Origin: Candidatus Eiseniibacteriota bacterium | GTDB lineage: Bacteria; Eisenbacteria; RBG-16-71-46 | Assembly: GCA_005893365.1 (NCBI GenBank) | Contig: VBPB01000161.1 | Coordinates: forward strand, 1,608 to 8,725 | DNA: 7,118 nucleotides | Direction: 5' to 3' | In this document: piece by piece, positions 6,016 through 7,118 of the stretch | Position numbering within the stretch: position 1 is the first letter of the stretch | How the letters are laid out: the number at the start of each line of letters is the position of its first letter | Made by a program: the position numbers and the translations under genes | Notes under the pieces: model-generated | Database searches by the model: none | The model's input: the letters and a program-made list of their open reading frames with translations, nothing else | What the model was told of the DNA's origin: nothing

Positions 6016-6049
6016 AACCGCAGGCCCGCGCACGGCCGGACCCCCGGGT

Positions 6050-6110
6050 GCCGCCGGCGCCGGCGGCCGGCCCCCCTCCGGGGCCGCGGGACCGCGCCCG
6101 CCGGGCGGGC
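6050..6110 (-). terminator. Cluster of three GC-rich hairpins after the SDR gene
   Basis: In transcription order on the minus strand: GCCCGCC-C-GGCGGGC (6110-6096), GGCCCC-5 base loop-GGGGCC (6085-6069), and a perfect 18-base palindrome of GCC/GGC units (6067-6050). They begin 24 bases after the SDR stop and end before the sigma promoter, where an insulating terminator would be expected. None is followed by a T-run, so intrinsic termination is not assured. Confidence 0.4.
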
Positions 6111-6134
6111 CGTCCGCGTCCGTGCCGCCAGGGG

Positions 6135-6932
6135 CTAGGTCCGGGGCGGTCCGGGCGGCTGGAATCCCTGGGATTCCACCGCCGCGAGGTCCTCCGCGGC
6201 GAAATAGGCCACCACCTGCTCTTGCAGACCCGGCCGCGTGTAGACGTCGGCGCGGGGATGGTGGATCACCGAGACGATGACGTCCACGACCTCTTGCACT
6301 GGCTGCGCCATCGGCAGCTGCCGCGAATCGCGCCCCCCGTGCAGCGCGTGGACGCCGAACTCGGTGGCCACCACGCCGGGCGAGACGGTCGAGACGTGGA
6401 TGCCGGGATAGCGCTCGCGCAGTTCCATGCGCAGGCAGGCGGTCAGGGCGTTGAGTGCGTGCTTGGCGGCACTGTAGGCCGCGCGCGGCGGCACGAAGGG
6501 CACGCGGCCCAGCATCGAGGAGATGTTGATGATGTGGCCGCGGCCGAGCGACTGGAAGTGCGGCAGCACCGCCTGCATGCCGTAGAGGGCCGACTTGAGG
6601 TTGACGCGCATCATCTCGTCCAGGTCGTCGTCGGTCAGCTCGGTGACCGGCCGGGTGATGCCGCGCCCCGCGTTGTTGACCCAGACATCGATGTGGCCGA
6701 AACGCCCGAGGGTCAGGTCGCGCACGCGCTCGACGTCCTCGCGGCGTGTGACGTCGGCGACGACCGGCATCGAGTCGCCGCCCAGCCGCAGGTGCAGCGC
6801 GTGCAGCTCGGGCTCCCGGCGCGCGGCCATGACCGCCCAACCGCCCTCGCGGTTGACGCGCTCGGCGAGTGCGGCCCCGATGCCACCGCTGGCCCCGGTG
6901 ATGACGACCACCTTGCCGTCCATCATGGGCAC
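6135..6932 (-). CDS. Short-chain dehydrogenase/reductase (SDR), classical type
   Basis: 265 residues if begun at GTG 6932; ATG 6926 or 6923 (residues 3 and 4) are equally good. Cytoplasmic NAD(P)-dependent oxidoreductase with a Rossmann fold. Visible motifs: nucleotide-binding TGASGGIG (12-19); AARRE after the second strand (36-40), whose arginines favour NADPH; VVADVT (57-62) with Asp60; NNAG (86-89); catalytic Asn111; SS (138-139); YSAAK (153-157) with Tyr153 and Lys157; and SPGVVATEF (184-192). All catalytic tetrad residues are present, so it should be active. The C-terminal part (about 193-265) that sets substrate choice does not reveal the substrate. It stands alone between the hairpin cluster downstream and a 67-base gap upstream. 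No clear Shine-Dalgarno site precedes any start; see the possible leaderless promoter. Confidence 0.92.
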   Translation of the reverse strand: MPMMDGKVVVITGASGGIGAALAERVNREGGWAVMAARREPELHALHLRLGGDSMPVVADVTRREDVERVRDLTLGRFGHIDVWVNNAGRGITRPVTELTDDDLDEMMRVNLKSALYGMQAVLPHFQSLGRGHIINISSMLGRVPFVPPRAAYSAAKHALNALTACLRMELRERYPGIHVSTVSPGVVATEFGVHALHGGRDSRQLPMAQPVQEVVDVIVSVIHHPRADVYTRPGLQEQVVAYFAAEDLAAVESQGFQPPGPPRT

Positions 6933-6933
6933 G

Positions 6934-6939
6934 ACTGTA
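6934..6939 (-). promoter_or_regulatory. Possible -10 element giving a leaderless SDR transcript
   Basis: TACAGT on the minus strand fits TANNNT and lies 7 bases before ATG 6926, the usual distance from a -10 hexamer to the transcription start. No ribosome site precedes the start codons. No convincing -35 at 16-18 bases is seen, so this is a weak call. Confidence 0.25.
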
Positions 6940-6999
6940 CCAGAGCGGCAGGTCGTCGAGGCCGGACATGAGACCGGGTGCCGGCCGCGCCGCGGGCGG

Positions 7000-7118
7000 T
7001 TACCGAGACGCCACCCCAGGCAGCCCGACGCCCGGTCCGGCCACCGTGTCCCGGCCCCGGCCGGCGAGCAGCGCGTAGGCGATCCCGGTCAAGCCGTGCG
7101 CGGAGAAGATGAGGCCCA
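7000..7118 (-). CDS. C-terminal end of a probable membrane protein
   Basis: An open frame enters from the window edge and ends at TAA (7002-7000). It gives 38 residues beginning GLIFSAHGLTGIAYALLAGR and ending GLPGVASR. The first half is hydrophobic and glycine/alanine-rich, like the last membrane helix of a transporter, possibly of major facilitator type, followed by a Gly/Pro-rich tail. Nearly every codon ends in G or C, as in the neighbouring genes, which supports real coding. Too little is visible to name the family. The stop lies 67 bases before the SDR start (GTG 6932). Confidence 0.55.
   Translation of the reverse strand, partial: GLIFSAHGLTGIAYALLAGRGRDTVAGPGVGLPGVASR

Noticed and set aside
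5806..6969. Minus-strand frame starting at ATG 6969 and overlapping the SDR gene
   Set aside because: Out of frame with the SDR, Arg/Gly/Pro-rich and without motifs. Its start is not backed by a ribosome site.
5418..6971. Long plus-strand open frame opposite the sigma and SDR genes
   Set aside because: Crosses the intergenic hairpin region without interruption and has no family features; a GC-skew shadow.
6960..6986. GGCCGG/CCGGCC pair between the membrane protein and SDR genes
   Set aside because: Only 6 pairs with a 15-base loop and no T-run; too weak to call a terminator in this composition.

Overview
The window is very GC-rich (about 70% by eye), and every gene I can support lies on the minus strand, so transcription runs from high to low coordinates. 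No rRNA, tRNA, CRISPR array, transposon or phage gene is visible. The gene set is an ECF sigma factor, a zinc-finger anti-sigma factor, two DUF4097-type beta-solenoid proteins, a DinB-superfamily protein, a leucine-catabolism carboxylase subunit and a CTP-synthase-like amidotransferase. It fits a GC-rich environmental bacterium of the Gemmatimonadota/Acidobacteriota/Eisenbacteria kind. That placement rests on gene style only and is weak.

Layout in transcription order: (1) 7118-7000, the last 38 codons of a probable membrane protein. (2) 6932-6135, a short-chain dehydrogenase/reductase, possibly read from a leaderless or nearly leaderless transcript. (3) 6134-5955, an intergenic stretch with three adjacent GC-rich hairpins (probable termination region) and then an ECF-like promoter. 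(4) 5954-2750, a four-gene unit: ECF sigma factor, membrane anti-sigma factor, then two exported DUF4097 proteins. Sigma/anti-sigma and the two DUF4097 genes each overlap by 4 bases (ATGA), and the middle junction is 18 bases, so this is almost certainly one operon. (5) 2749-2645, a 105-base spacer holding nested inverted repeats, a possible promoter and the dinB-like ribosome binding site. (6) 2644-1, a DinB-like protein, the methylcrotonyl-CoA carboxylase beta subunit and a CTP-synthase-C-terminal-like glutamine amidotransferase cut by the window edge; the gaps are 21 and 26 bases.

The most system-like part is the sigma operon. The sigma factor probably drives its own operon and the anti-sigma factor holds it at the membrane. 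The two secreted repeat proteins are then either envelope-side sensors feeding the anti-sigma factor or the main output of the regulon. The second notable point is the spacer ahead of dinB: in a read-through transcript its outer repeat would mask the dinB ribosome binding site, whereas a transcript started inside the spacer would leave it free. Both functional readings are inference; the repeats, overlaps and motifs are read directly from the sequence.
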